Positions 1-10,828 of a DNA stretch of 64,000 bases are shown in pieces. This stretch comes from Saxidomus purpurata (lineage: Eukaryota; Mollusca; Bivalvia; Venerida; Veneridae). The translations under genes and the position numbers were made by a program. Positions within the stretch are counted from its first letter, which is position 1; each line of letters opens with the position of its first letter. The stretch is taken from NCBI GenBank assembly GCA_022818135.1, contig JAFMSR010000018.1, positions 5,594,049 to 5,658,048 on the forward strand. Direction: 5' to 3'. The notes beneath the pieces are model-generated. The model was not told the origin of the DNA and ran no database searches. It saw nothing but the letters and a program-made list of their open reading frames with translations.

Positions 1-180
1 TTTTACATTCAAAATAAAATTTGCAGCTAATTAAGAAAAATTGCTCTTTTTGCGTTATAAATCATTTTTATGTCGAATTAAATTGCCTCTTTTTCTTGTT
101 GTGGAATAAAAACACATAAAACCAACATGATGTTTTTGAATTTTCAAAATTAAACTTGCAACAACGATACAAAATACAAG

Positions 181-342
181 TCAAAACCTAGGTTGCGTTT
201 TAACGTTGTTAAGTATATTATATCGTTTGACCAAACCTGGTTTTTCATTGTGACGACTGTGCTTCTTTAGCTTTCTGGTCGGTTTTGCGACGATAATTGC
301 TATCAACAGACACAGCAAAACACAGATAAATGTTCGGTTCAT
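181..342 (-). CDS. Candidate secreted basic peptide, terminal coding exon
   Basis: The start at 340-342 gives a 53-residue product: a short N-terminus (MNRTF), a hydrophobic run of about 14 residues ending IIVA, then a basic tail. This is signal-peptide architecture. The tail holds RK, KK and KR pairs, and after the last pair comes a 13-residue C-terminal segment ending QPRF, so it could be a cleaved peptide precursor. No glycine follows the final Phe, so classic RF-amide formation is not supported. I chose this Met because a longer in-frame start lies upstream of a good splice acceptor (polypyrimidine TTTTCATTTCAG, exon beginning at 355), with the ATG 13 bases into the exon in an A-at-minus-3 context. 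Stop is TGA at 181-183. No family recognised. A donor-like AG/GT near the stop leaves room for a further exon. The gene is inferred; signal peptide and splice site are seen. Confidence 0.4.
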   Translation of the reverse strand: MNRTFICVLLCLLIAIIVAKPTRKLKKHSRHNEKPGLVKRYNILNNVKTQPRF

Positions 343-423
343 CTTGGATGTTTCTCTGAAATGAAAATCGTTTTTTCTGTATACATGTATGTTAAAAATC
401 CGTATAAAGCTTTTAAATGTCAC

Positions 424-1527
424 TTTATTGTATCATTTTTACATTTTCAAACTACCAAGGTAGGTCAAACTTGCACTACTATGGTGTTTCAAGCGTTGCA
501 ATTGTCATTTTGTGTTGGTAGTGCTATTGCATAATTATACTGGTATTTGTATTGCATAATTTCGTTTGTATGGTAAGATCTTAATACTCGTATGTGTCTT
601 GTATTTGTGTTGCATCGTATCTATTTGTGTATACTGTTTAAACATCTCATACACATGTTGGCGAATGTGAATAGTAATGGAACAGTAATGAACTAAAATT
701 TGCACTAACAGTCTAATAGAAATATACAATATAAATATGTAATTATACAAATTAAAATGTTATACAATACAAAACACTATAATTCAACCCGATCTTATTT
801 TACAATCTAAGTGAAATAGATAAACTACAAATGAGTCCAAACAAAAGACACACATGCAACGTTTTACATCTTTATATTTCAGAGTAAAATGTCGGGATAG
901 TTTGAATCATAACTTTTTAAATGCAACCAGTAAAAACATTGTTAACATCTAATCTGCTGACCTCTGACAGAGCAGTTAGTCGATGTATCTCTTGACAAAT
1001 GTCATTTGATTTATCCAAATTAGAGCTTATTGCAAACAAGGAGCATGAGTTAGTATTTACTCTAAAAGGTTTAAAACAGTAATGTGAAAAATATTGTTAA
1101 ATTTGAATTCGTATCGATCTTGACGTTTGAATAAAATATTGCCGCTTAATTAGTTTACATCATTAACTGGCATAAGCAAACGGCTTGTAGGACCAGAAAC
1201 ATTTTCTGTGAGTAAACAGTTACAGTTTACTTTGCGTACCGAGAATAAGGGAGAACGACAAAGCCATGCAACAGTTACTGCAAGAACTTTAGATTTTTTC
1301 TTAACCGGTCAGAGTTATTTTCATTTTATGGTTGCCTTACTAACAACGTGGTTGGAAGATTAATATTTTCTTACCCTTGGAAAAGTTTCCATTCAGATGA
1401 GGAGACAGAAGCTCATTTTGCATGTACGAAGAATCATAACAGAACATTTTATAAAGACGTGCCACGCCTACCAAGCTGCATTTTTTAAATAAACATGTAT
1501 ATACTTATACGTTATAATTAGACTTAC
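424..1527. other. Non-coding stretch, no feature seen
   Basis: AT-rich sequence between the peptide exon and the putative upstream exon on the minus strand. If those two exons belong to one gene, this is its intron. The only open frame over 60 codons (near 535-750, minus) has no splice or composition support. Confidence 0.3.
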
Positions 1528-1590
1528 CTTTAACGGCGAAAAAACCTTCCCGTCAGACAGTGTAACTTGCTTTTTCTTGAGAATGGTACC
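1528..1590 (-). other. Candidate upstream exon ending in a strong splice donor
   Basis: On the minus strand the sequence ends TTAAAG/GTAAGTC, a near-consensus donor at 1527/1528. The preceding 63 bases are open in one frame and read like coding sequence (KKKQVTLSDGKVF within it), after a stop codon just upstream. It lies on the same strand as the 181-355 exon, whose first 13 bases are untranslated, so it could equally be a 5' untranslated exon of that gene. The acceptor at the upstream edge is weak. Only the donor is convincing. Confidence 0.22.
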
Positions 1591-3850
1591 TTAGTTCTTT
1601 CCAAAGTTTCTTAGCACATTGTATAAGGTGCCTCTGTTTGAAATATTCTATCAGAATAAAAGTTTAAACGCTTCTAGATTCATGTTGTTGTCTGGGCAAT
1701 GAAATGGTGTCCATGGTTACTAATGAATATATCATATAACCATTGTATAATCCTTTGAACAATTGTTTATCACTCATATTTCACTTGGATCAATTTTCCA
1801 CATGCTTCATGCGACTTGAAACTTAAATTTTGTTTTTATGAAATTGTCTCAAGAGACGCATGTGGCTATAATTTTTTATTTAATTTGCTACATATATAGC
1901 CTAAGAAATTGCAGATGTTCTCACAAAATATTGAAACAACGTCCTCATTTGGATTCATTTCTTAAAATAATTTTATATCAATATGTTAAATCACACAAGC
2001 ATAATGGGTCAAACGGCCATTAAATTTTCTGTCACCGGAGATTGTATAATGGTGGACAAAATAGAAAGGACAAGAGCAAACACATCATAGACTCATGTAG
2101 AGCGCCGAAACAAATAATATGTACATGTGATCGTATGACATCCAAGACACGCATTCTCGTTATATCCTGGACATGTTTTAAAGTGGAAAATATTAAATGC
2201 ATCAATAGTAATGCAATTAAATGCGTTTGACGAAATGCATTTCATAGGTATGCTGCTGATTTCCAACATTGGTTTTATACTTGTTTCTCTTTGTTGCTAT
2301 CTGTTTCATGTGATACATGTATGGGGTTTTCTTGCTTTGTTTAGTTGACTCATTAATGGCATGTGACATGTTCTTCATATGACTTTAATAGCTTCTGTAA
2401 TTGAATATATTCACTTGTTTCTATGGAGACGAGTTCGTAGATGTATATGCAGAACATTATTGAATTGAATTAGGCCAAGGGAAAATATAATTAAAGTGTA
2501 TTGTTTTAAGTGAAATAGCAGGAAATACAGACATGTATGCCGATAGGTTATTAGAGTAATATTATTAATAACACATAATAAATAAAATGACAAGAACATG
2601 TATCAGCGCAGAAATCATAAATGATGAAAAGATTAGATTGCAACGTGCTGTGCATATACATATAGAACCTGTAACTTGATATGATGGTTTTGAAAACAGG
2701 TCATTAAAACTCAATTTCGTGTAGATTGGAAGGTTGGACTTAAGTGTAGTATGTATTCTATGAAGGTTTTGCTGTTACATCTTCAATAATTTTAAACTAT
2801 ATCTAAATGACTGGAGCTTAACATCAAAGCAAAACTGAATTACAACTGAAGTGTGAAGTGTATCTGTTATGCACCGTCTACTTTAAAACTAGTCTAAATA
2901 AACTAAACAGATAAAATGAAATCAAAAGCAATATTTCAATAAACGCACATTGATAACAACTTCAAAGTTCTATTAAAAAAGTTAACCCTTTTTAATTTTG
3001 AGGATTTTCAGTCACAAAGTTTGAAGTATATTATGTATTAAATCTAGCTGAGTTTAATTCATGCTAAGAAGTGACACCTACAGACTGTTTGATCGGTACT
3101 CAAATCTTTCTTGGAATTCTGTAAAAATCTGGTCTGCAGATCCAACTGATCCAAATATAGAATGACCAAGTGATAGCACCAGTTGAGTGAGAACAATATT
3201 GTTACTACTGTCTTACAGGTCAAAATATCCAACCCTTAAAGAACTCAGAACCCAACCCTACTTCTCCTACATTTGCAAGCATAACACCATGGTATTAGTG
3301 TATGTGCTTATGTATCATTAACTCAAGCAACATTTATAAATAACGTATTTTGATGCTGTTATGTATGTAAGTTTATATCCAAGCACGGGGATACAAAAAC
3401 GTGTACTGTATACAGTAATAATTGTCAATCATATTCGTGGCTTCATCTGGAGTATTCTAAGTTTGAAAGCACATGTTTTTTCAATCGAGAATAAATATAC
3501 ATAAATTCAAATAGAAATATTTTGAATACATTCACGGTTGCTTATCCTTGTGAAACACTTAAAAACCATGAAACATTTTAATGACAGCAAGTCATATGGC
3601 TTGAATGTTTTACCCAAATTTACTATGTGTATGTAGTAAACGATACCTTTTCCTGTCAGTTAAATGTACATCTCGGCAGATGAACATCTGTGCAAGGGAC
3701 AAGGCAAAACCAAATCTATACAGCAAGACAAATACAACGAACATCGTTTATTGAAGGCCAGAAGTATTCTCCCTTCTGTTATATTCCATTTTCCTGGCTG
3801 TGAGCTCGGTCTTAAAATTTCATTTTCCTCTGCTCTGTGAAAGTATCCTA
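1591..3850. other. AT-rich non-coding stretch
   Basis: Several 60-77 codon open frames occur on both strands, but none shows splice sites, a recognisable domain or coding-like composition. No repeat of the families found elsewhere in the window was noticed. Confidence 0.3.
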
Positions 3851-3993
3851 AGTAATCAAAAGAAATAGACATAGAACAATAGAAATTTAACAATAGTACA
3901 GTATAAAATCGTTTATAAGTTAACTAATTAAAAGAAATAGAATTGACATAAAGCAATAGAAGTTCAACATATAGTACAGTATAAAACCTAGCC
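3851..3993. repeat. Two-unit repeat with AGTACAGTATAAAA ends
   Basis: Two adjacent units of about 70-75 bp share AAAAGAAATAGA, ACAATAGAA-type cores and both end in AGTACAGTATAAAA. The same paired arrangement recurs at 7667-7795, showing a dispersed family. Function unknown. Confidence 0.6.
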
Positions 3994-4177
3994 TGGTCAC
4001 CAAAATGCCCTGAAATATCTCTTTTACTAATTAATATCTAAATGCTTTGTTGTAGAGCCAGTCTACTATCAAGCGTCGATTTCAGGGCCTGGTAAAAGGT
4101 AATTCAAAACACCTGAGGTGTCTTCAATTAATGCCAAATTTTGGCCGTTCTTTCCCAGTAGGTGATTAAGTTTCATT

Positions 4178-4745
4178 GCCAGGTGTTTATAATATTCAGC
4201 CTATAAAATCTCGGCATTATTCAGCCTTTTCTCATGAATCAATTGATGGAATGTCACCAAACATGCTCTGTAGTATCGATGCATTTTTCCATTTCATAAA
4301 ACAGGAAATTGATCCGGCCCAGTTCAAAGAGGAGCCTCTGTCATAAAAAATAAAAAAGCCTTTATATGGCTCCTTCTCATTAACTCAGGTGTTTATAATA
4401 TTCAACCGACAAAATCTCGGCATTATTCGGCTTTTTCTCATGAACCAATTGATGAAATGTCACCAGATATGCTAATTCATTCATTCAGGCCACTCATCTT
4501 TCACAAAAACGTTGATTAGAGTATTTATCTCATTTTATGAAATGTCCAGGCCAACCATGTTTGACAAAAAACTTCTCATAGAGTAGTAGGTTATTTTTAC
4601 GTACCGTTCTGGCCGCTTATTTTTGACAAAAGACACTTCTCATATGTATAAGGTACATACTAAAGCTAAGTGATATTTCAGAAAAACATCTTGTATGGAA
4701 GATATTTCATTTAAAGGACTGTTTAGGCCGATAGCTTTTAACAAA
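4178..4745. repeat. Diverged repeat block, copy 1
   Basis: Contains two internal copies of a module with AGGTGTTTATAATATTCA, CTCGGCATTATTC, TTTTCTCATGAA and ATGTCACCA motifs, followed by several short units of the form AGGCC...TTTGACAAAA...CTTCTCAT. A matching block is at 5336-5650 and a further fragment near 6320-6420. No open frame of note; old non-coding repeat. Confidence 0.6.
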
Positions 4746-5095
4746 AACACTCGTTGTATGTAACGAGTGATGGCTTTTGTGTACACGAGCCTTAATTGGC
4801 CTTTGGTTACTTATCATTGAAAAGCATTTATCTTTATCTATGACTAGCAACACAATTTGAATTTTTCACAAGTTTTCATTTATGCATTTTTGTATAAATA
4901 TAATAAAATCTTCTACTAGCAAGCTTTCAGGGTTAGGCAGAAGTTGAGTGCCTTAGAGAAAGGTAGCTAGTGGTTAGCATAAAAAAACTGTGTGCACAAA
5001 GAGCAATTGTTGGTTTTTAGGTTAGTCATTGTACATAGAGTTTGGTCTTTTGACCGTTTGTTTTGCTCAAATGTAAACATTTTTGTAGGCCTATA

Positions 5096-5262
5096 ATCTC
5101 AGTCCTTGCTTTTGCTGATTTTTTCTTGTCATCACCTGAATACTCCCTCTGAATGTGCTGTATGGTAAGTCTGTCTTCCAGTTGGCCATGCCAATCAGGC
5201 TTCCTAGGTTAGGCACAAACTGAGTATCTTTTTAGATGGTTTTAAACTGAGAAAAGCCTATT
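5096..5262. repeat. Direct repeat pair, copy A
   Basis: About 165 bp starting TCCTTGCTTTTGCTGATT and containing TACTCCCTCTGAATGTGCT and CAGGCTTCCTAGGTTAGGCA. A clearly similar copy lies 0.91 kb downstream at 6005-6172. With the flanking blocks this suggests an old tandem duplication of roughly 0.9 to 1.1 kb, later disturbed by insertions. Confidence 0.65.
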
Positions 5263-5335
5263 ACTGATTAAGGAATTCACTTTGATGAAGTATTTTGTTA
5301 AAGAAAAAAGGAAGAAATGACCCAATAATTATATG

Positions 5336-5650
5336 CTCGAAAGGCATTATTCACCTTTTTCTCATGAACCAATGGATAGAATGTCACCAAACATGCTCTT
5401 TAGCATCCATGCAATTTTCCATTTCATGAAACTATATACTGATCCTGTCCAATTCACTGAGGGGCCTCTATAACAAAAAAACAGAAAAACTTTTACATGG
5501 CTTCTTCTCATGAACCAATGGATGACATGTCACCAGATAATTATGCTCATCCATTCATTCAGGCAACTTATCATTTTAGAAACAACATCTTGTATGGAAG
5601 ATGTGTCATTTTAAGGACTGTTACGCTAATTTTTTTTAACAAAACCATAC
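5336..5650. repeat. Diverged repeat block, copy 2
   Basis: Second copy of the 4178-4745 module: GGCATTATTCA, TTTTTCTCATGAACCAAT, AATGTCACCA(A)ACATGCTCT and the ACATCTTGTATGGAAGAT segment occur in the same order. Divergence is substantial but collinear. Confidence 0.6.
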
Positions 5651-5796
5651 TATGAACGAGTAATACGGGAAAACCGGGTTTTCCCCCCCCCTAGTACACT
5701 TAATTAAAATTTGAAAGGGTTGGGGGAAATAATTTTTAAGACTTTCTTTAGGGGCTAGTTGTTTTTATGTAATGTGGTGTTTTTTTTTTATAACTA

Positions 5797-5810
5797 CGGG
5801 CGAAAGCCCG
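5797..5810. repeat. Short GC-rich hairpin CGGGCGAAAGCCCG
   Basis: A perfect 5-bp GC stem (CGGGC/GCCCG) around GAAA stands out in AT-rich DNA, just after a run of T and a C-run near 5684-5692. The segment 5640-6000 interrupts the surrounding repeat and may be an inserted element, but I could not define its ends. Confidence 0.35.
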
Positions 5811-6004
5811 ACCATAGGTAAACGTATGTACGAGTATTTAATTGAATACTGAAAGCAATAAAATTAATGAATTCACGATTACCCATGAGAAATTTCAATT
5901 TGTCCGCACCCGTGGACGATACGATAACATACTTATAACGATGCACCGTCTGTACGCAATCGCAAGGTCTCGGCAGAATGAAGGGTAATGGAGTTTGCCG
6001 AAGA

Positions 6005-6172
6005 GAGATCCTTGCTTTTGCTGATTTCTTTCTGTCTTCACCTGAGTACTCCCTCTGAATGTGCTTTATGGTAAGTATGTCTTCAAGTTGGCTATGCCAA
6101 ACAGGCTTCCTAGGTTAGGCACAAACTTAGTATCGTTTTAAATGGTGTTAAACTGAGATAAGCCCAATAGGC
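6005..6172. repeat. Direct repeat pair, copy B
   Basis: Partner of 5096-5262, same order of motifs (TCCTTGCTTTTGCTGATTTC, TACTCCCTCTGAATGTGCT, CAGGCTTCCTAGGTTAGGCA), with scattered substitutions. Confidence 0.65.
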
Positions 6173-6837
6173 TTTTCAGTATAGTCTTAGTTTAGTATCA
6201 AGTGCTTTGAAGAGAGAAAGCAAGTGGTTGAGGTTTTATATAATAGCTATGGTACAAGATAATACACATGTAGTAGCTTCAGAAACAGAAGCATTAATGC
6301 CATTTGAATACTCTGTAAGGATAGTTAAGGCCAATCATACTTGACAAAAGCTTCTCACGATGCAGTAGGATCAATTAGAGGACTTTTTTGGCCAACTTTT
6401 TTGACAAAAATGTCTGTTAAGGCCACTATTTCTGTGAAGTTAAATCAATTTACGGACAATATTTTGCCGATTGATTTTTTTTATCAAATATCTATTAAGT
6501 TGCTTGTTTGTTTCATTTTAATTAAGGACTGACCTAAAAATGATAAAGGCATTCAATTAAAGAAGTATTTTGGTAACGAACAAAGGGTAGGAATGACTCA
6601 ATATATGCTTAAAAGGGCATTATTCAGGTTTTTCTCATAAACCAAAGAAAGTGTTGTTTAAAGGTATATTTTATAGCCAATTATCATGTAAATTGGTCAG
6701 AAAGTTTGTCTTGTCGAAGTCAATAAGAATATTTGTGTTTATGATATATAGTTTAAGGTTGAATTAGGTGATAAATAGTTCTCAAGGGAGCTTTGTGGGA
6801 ACATAATGGCCCTTTTGTTTTATTATATTTTATTTTT

Positions 6838-7271
6838 AGCTCACCTGGCACTTTGTTCAAGTTTGTTCAAATCATGCCACTAGGGTCAATATTGGCCCCT
6901 CCCAGTGGATCACTTAATTTACACAGACATATACAGGCAAAAATTTAAATATCTTCTTCTCCGAAACCACAAAGTCAAGAGCTTAGATATTTAGTGTGTA
7001 ACACTGTCCAGTGGACCTCTTCAAAGTTTGTTCAAATCATTCTCCGGGGTCAAAATTTACCCAGCCCAGGGGGTCACCTGATCTAGGAATAACTTTTAAA
7101 ATCTTCATTTCTAAAACCACAAGGCCTTAAAGTTAGATATTTGGTATGTAACTAGTGGTCTTCCACCAACTTAGTAAAAATCATGCATATGGGGTCAAAA
7201 TTGAACATACCCACCAGGCAATTGCACTGGCACTCAGGTGAGCGATATAGGGCCATCATGGCCCTCTTGTT
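6838..7271 (+). mobile_element. AGCTCACCTG-type dispersed element
   Basis: Opens AGCTCACCTGGCA and closes CAGGTGAGCGATATAGGGCC...CCCTCTTGTTA, so the ends carry the inverted motif GCTCACCTG/CAGGTGAGC. Inside are repeated modules of about 165 bp built around CTTCT(C)CGAAACCACAA, AGAGCTTAGATATTT and GTTCAAATCAT...GGGTCAA. Further copies are at 39495-40034 and 50604-53402, and a fragment at 34618-34830. A tail-like segment (ATGGCCCTTTTGTTTTATTA) at about 6800-6823 suggests a partial neighbour. Non-autonomous; no coding capacity. Family membership is by my recall of bivalve repeats. Confidence 0.7.
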
Positions 7272-7666
7272 AAATTACCGTGCAGGGATAGAAACACCTG
7301 TTAATTCTAAAATAGTTCATATACACATATACGTCGGCGGTCAACTGCAAATAAAATAATCTTGAAATCACTTCTTGAATATTATACAATATATCATCAG
7401 AGAACATTTGTGAGGTTGATTCTGCATCTTGATAGATGACTCACATGTCTTCTACAAATGAATTACTGACCACATGTTGTTATCAGCAATCAGAGGAATA
7501 TTTTATAGCTGTTAGATGTCAATCATGCTACTCTGGCCATTTCGCCGTTTACTAGTCTGATAAAACTGCTCCAGTGAACATATAAAATAAACTTCAAATA
7601 GTGCATGAAATAGTAAGAGTAAATAGAAAACAACATATTCTATCAGGCTAGTAACTAGTCTAAATA

Positions 7667-7795
7667 AAACTGTTTATAAGTTTACTAATAAAACGAAATA
7701 GAATTGACATAAAGCAATAGAAGTTCAACAAATAGTACAGTATAAAACTGGTTAATAGAAGTAAAATAATCCAAAGAAATAGGATTGACATTTCT
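7667..7795. repeat. Second copy of the AGTACAGTATAAAA repeat
   Basis: Matches 3851-3993 closely, including GAAATAGAATTGACATAAAG and CAATAGAAGTTCAACA, followed by a partial second unit. Confidence 0.6.
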
Positions 7796-8114
7796 GATTA
7801 CAGTAAAAAACACTTCGTAAGTTTAAAAAAAAACTTATCTGCGCTACGATGTATTAATTGAATGAGACCTTATGTCGGCGAGTGTGACTTTTAGGCAACA
7901 ATTATGGCTCGTTCTAATACATGCAATTTCATACGTTTGTAACATAAAATCATTCAACCAACTGGTATTAATAATTTAAATTGCTGCAACAAGTACAATA
8001 TACAATACACTGTAAGAGTGTGTATTATGTATAATCTTTATATTTGCTTAAAAAGTCTCGGCAGGTCAGCCATACCAGTCACTGCTTTAAGAATAACACG
8101 AAGGGAATACCAAC

Positions 8115-8510
8115 CACAGCATGTTGAGCACTATACAGATACATAAAGAATACAAATTGGTACTAATCGAATACTTAACATATCATGTTGAACAATATAT
8201 ACATAGACTGTACTTGGCACAAAGCGAATACCAACCATATCATGTTGAACAATATACGCATAGTCTGTATTGAACAATATACACATAGACTATACTTGGC
8301 ACAAAGCGAATTCCAAGGTTATCATTTTGAACAATATACACATAGACTGTTCTTGACACAACGCGAATACCAACCATATCATATTGAACAATATACAGAT
8401 AGACTGTACTTGGCACAAAGCGAATACTTAACAGATCATTTGAACAAAATACATATAGACTGTACTTGACACAAAGCGAACACCAACCATATCATGTCGA
8501 ACAGTACACA
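8115..8510. repeat. 57-bp minisatellite
   Basis: About seven imperfect units of 50-60 bp, each with GAACAATATACACATAGACTG, TACTTGGCACAAAGCGAATACC and a CATATCAT-type segment. One strand stays open for 94 codons with a repeating peptide rich in Tyr and His, but this follows from unit length being near a multiple of three and is not evidence of a gene. Confidence 0.75.
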
Positions 8511-8547
8511 AATGTTATACGTGTACTTGTACATAGAACAATAAAAT

Positions 8548-8880
8548 AGTGTTATACAATTATAGACTAATGTGGAGGTCTATATATAGTTTCGAGGACC
8601 TGTTAAAAGTGATATTGACCGAGGACGAAGTCCGAGGTCAATATCATTTTTCACAGGTCCGAAAAACTATATATTGACCGAAACATTAGTCTACAATTAT
8701 TATATCGTATACCTCATTAAAAGTAGTGAAAATTATGCGAAAATATAACAGAAATGACGCCTTGAAATCCGTGCAGGTCTACACATCTTTTTCCAGGTCT
8801 ACACATACTTTTGCGGACGCGGCACGTGAGCGCTATCGGCCAATCAGGATTAAGTATTTATGACTGGTATACGATATTCA
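8548..8880. mobile_element. Hairpin-headed element 1
   Basis: Positions about 8548-8706 form a near-perfect palindrome: arms with AGACTAATGT, TATATATAGTTT, GGACCTGT and GATATTGACC meet at GAGGACGAAGTC around 8625. Directly beyond it TATATCGTATACC (8700-8712) recurs inverted as GGTATACGATAT (8866-8878). No open frame. The layout (a long palindrome at one end and a short terminal repeat shared with the far end) is the same as at 27756-28617, though the sequences differ. Probably a non-autonomous DNA element; family not recognised. Confidence 0.6.
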
Positions 8881-9215
8881 GTATTATACACAAAGAATAC
8901 AATTTTGCTCGCAGCGAATACAAACTAAACCATGTTTGAGTGAATATACATTATGTTTCATGACTCTTAATCGAAAAACTTGATATTCATTAACAGTCCC
9001 GTCCCACTCTTATGACAAGTTTTTTTAAGTTAAGTTTCGATCTTTTCCCAAACAACACTTACCGTGTGACAAACAAGTACATGGTTTCTAGATGAATGGC
9101 ACTATATTTAGCTGTAGAACACACGTATCAGGTTTTCGTCAAATGAAAAAAGTCTTATCATTTTCTGTGATACGTTTCTGTGATAAACGTTTTCTCTTTA
9201 AGTTAAAATGTAGTA

Positions 9216-10786
9216 TAATCCAATAAGAAAGGCTATTTATATATTTAATTTGTAATAATTACATACAAACACTGCTAAATTAGAATCACTTAATCGTCAA
9301 TAATGTTATGACACGTATTCCATGTGAGTTTATAAATTATTTCTTTTTGGGACTCATTTGGGTAAGTTGAATGTTTTATATTTATCAGTTTCAGCAAAAT
9401 TGATGCCATAACATAAGGAAACGTTTCATCACAATTACCTTCATCGTCCATATATATATACTGGTTTACACCAATAAATATCATTAGAGTCACACATTCG
9501 GAAGCGTTCTGAAAATATCCTCGTATTCTCATGTTCACTCGAGTAATCACAGCATCCTATTAAATAAATGAGATTAAACAACAAAAGAGAATTACCTCTA
9601 TACGCATGACGTCACTGTGTTTAAATAATGGCATACGTCATGCAATATGCATATTCAAAATTCAATGTTACTGCAATATTACGGAACTCCTTCTTTCTCT
9701 GTCTTTTCTTCATCGTAGAGTACATTCAGTAATAAATATCAAAGATTGCGCAAAAAGGCCAATTTTCCTTGCTAATGTGCATATAGATTTGTCCTTTCGA
9801 AATAATTACCTTTTACTAGTTCGTATCTATCGTAACACTTGTAGAAATTGTGACGTCAAAATAACACAAAATCAGTGCAAACAAGAACATATGAGGACAG
9901 ACTGTGCATTAAATATTTACTGCTTTTTCTAATTCTGTAAGAAACAAACATAAAAAGACTATAAAAACTACGAGCTTGTTATTTTAATACAATCTGTCTT
10001 TACAAGGATGGTTCTCACAGCTATAGGTTTTTCTTAACCGAAATAAATAAATGAGGATTAATTTGTTCTTGAGAGTTTGAAAATTTGATCGACTTGAAAG
10101 TATGACATCATTCCCTGTTGTCAATATAATTCATTCTTTACTTTTTTCATTGCCTATTTTTTCTGATGTAGTTCTAATGTTATAATTAAAGTCTGTTTAG
10201 GTACAGTGTTCTGGTATAGATTGGTCATATATTGCATTATGATATTATTATAAACACATTGATGGTTATAAGATCAGAAGAAAGCCTCTGGGATTACCAA
10301 AGCTTACAGTGTTTTGGAGGCTACACATCTAATTAAGGGGCGCTGAGTTAACTTTATGGTTTGAATTTATAAAGATTTTTTTTTGCATTTCCCGCATATC
10401 TTGTGTAACTACACATGGTTCGTTCATGAAAAACTAAAATGTTTACACTACGTTATTTGTCCCAGAGGAAATGCTCATTTGTACGAGTAGCATTATGCAA
10501 GGGACAGTTCTCGTATAAGTCAAACGCGCATCAAATGAGGATACAATGACAACCAAATGCAATGAGTGACGAAGCAATTTTCTGATGCAACAAAATTTAA
10601 TCTAGAAGATGGCAGACTTTTTTACATTTAATAAATGAGAAAATGTCAAGAAAACGTTGCCTCTTATAATCTTCAAACATAAAATGCAAATTTGTTGCAA
10701 ATTAATTCAATATGAAATATGATTGATGCCTCAATTTCTATAACATTGTGACCTTTAAGTTCCAGTTTTGCAAGTTTCAAAAATGC
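9216..10786. repeat. 1.6-kb direct duplication, copy 1
   Basis: Begins AATCCAATAAGAAAGGC and ends GCAAGTTTCAAAA; copy 2 starts 1,613 bp further on. The two copies differ by scattered substitutions and small indels, and I estimate identity above 95 per cent by eye. Copy 1 carries the intact putative exon at 9290-9556. Diverged relatives of parts of this unit occur near 21885-22136, 29150-29830, 35500-35600, 42380-42610 and, inverted, 59690-59885. Confidence 0.9.
9290..9556 (-). CDS. Candidate 3'-terminal coding exon (88 residues), unknown protein
   Basis: On the minus strand a good acceptor (TTATTTAATAG/GATGC, exon start 9556) opens straight into a frame of 88 codons ending at TAA (9290-9292). 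The peptide starts DAVITRVNMRIRGYF, has a hydrophobic stretch (TLMIFIGV), an acidic patch (MDDEGNCDET) and ends CHNIIDD. Composition is balanced and globular, unlike the nonsense frames around it. Phase at the acceptor is 0. The candidate first exon at 16118-16210 on the same strand also ends in phase 0, so splicing between them is possible in principle (about 119 residues if nothing lies between), but this is inference. I do not recognise the family. A duplicated copy at 10903-11167 is frameshifted. Confidence 0.4.
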   Translation of the reverse strand, partial: DAVITRVNMRIRGYFQNASECVTLMIFIGVNQYIYMDDEGNCDETFPYVMASILLKLINIKHSTYPNESQKEIIYKLTWNTCHNIIDD

Positions 10787-10828
10787 TCCAAATGATTGTG
10801 GGACACATCAAAAGTACTGAGATGTACC

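Noticed and set aside
181..200. RF-amide neuropeptide C-terminus
   Set aside because: The peptide ends in Arg-Phe directly before the stop with no Gly amidation donor, so the RF ending alone is weak.
8185..8469. 94-codon repeat frame as a repeat protein gene
   Set aside because: Start and end coincide with the minisatellite, unit lengths vary, and there is no splice or promoter context.
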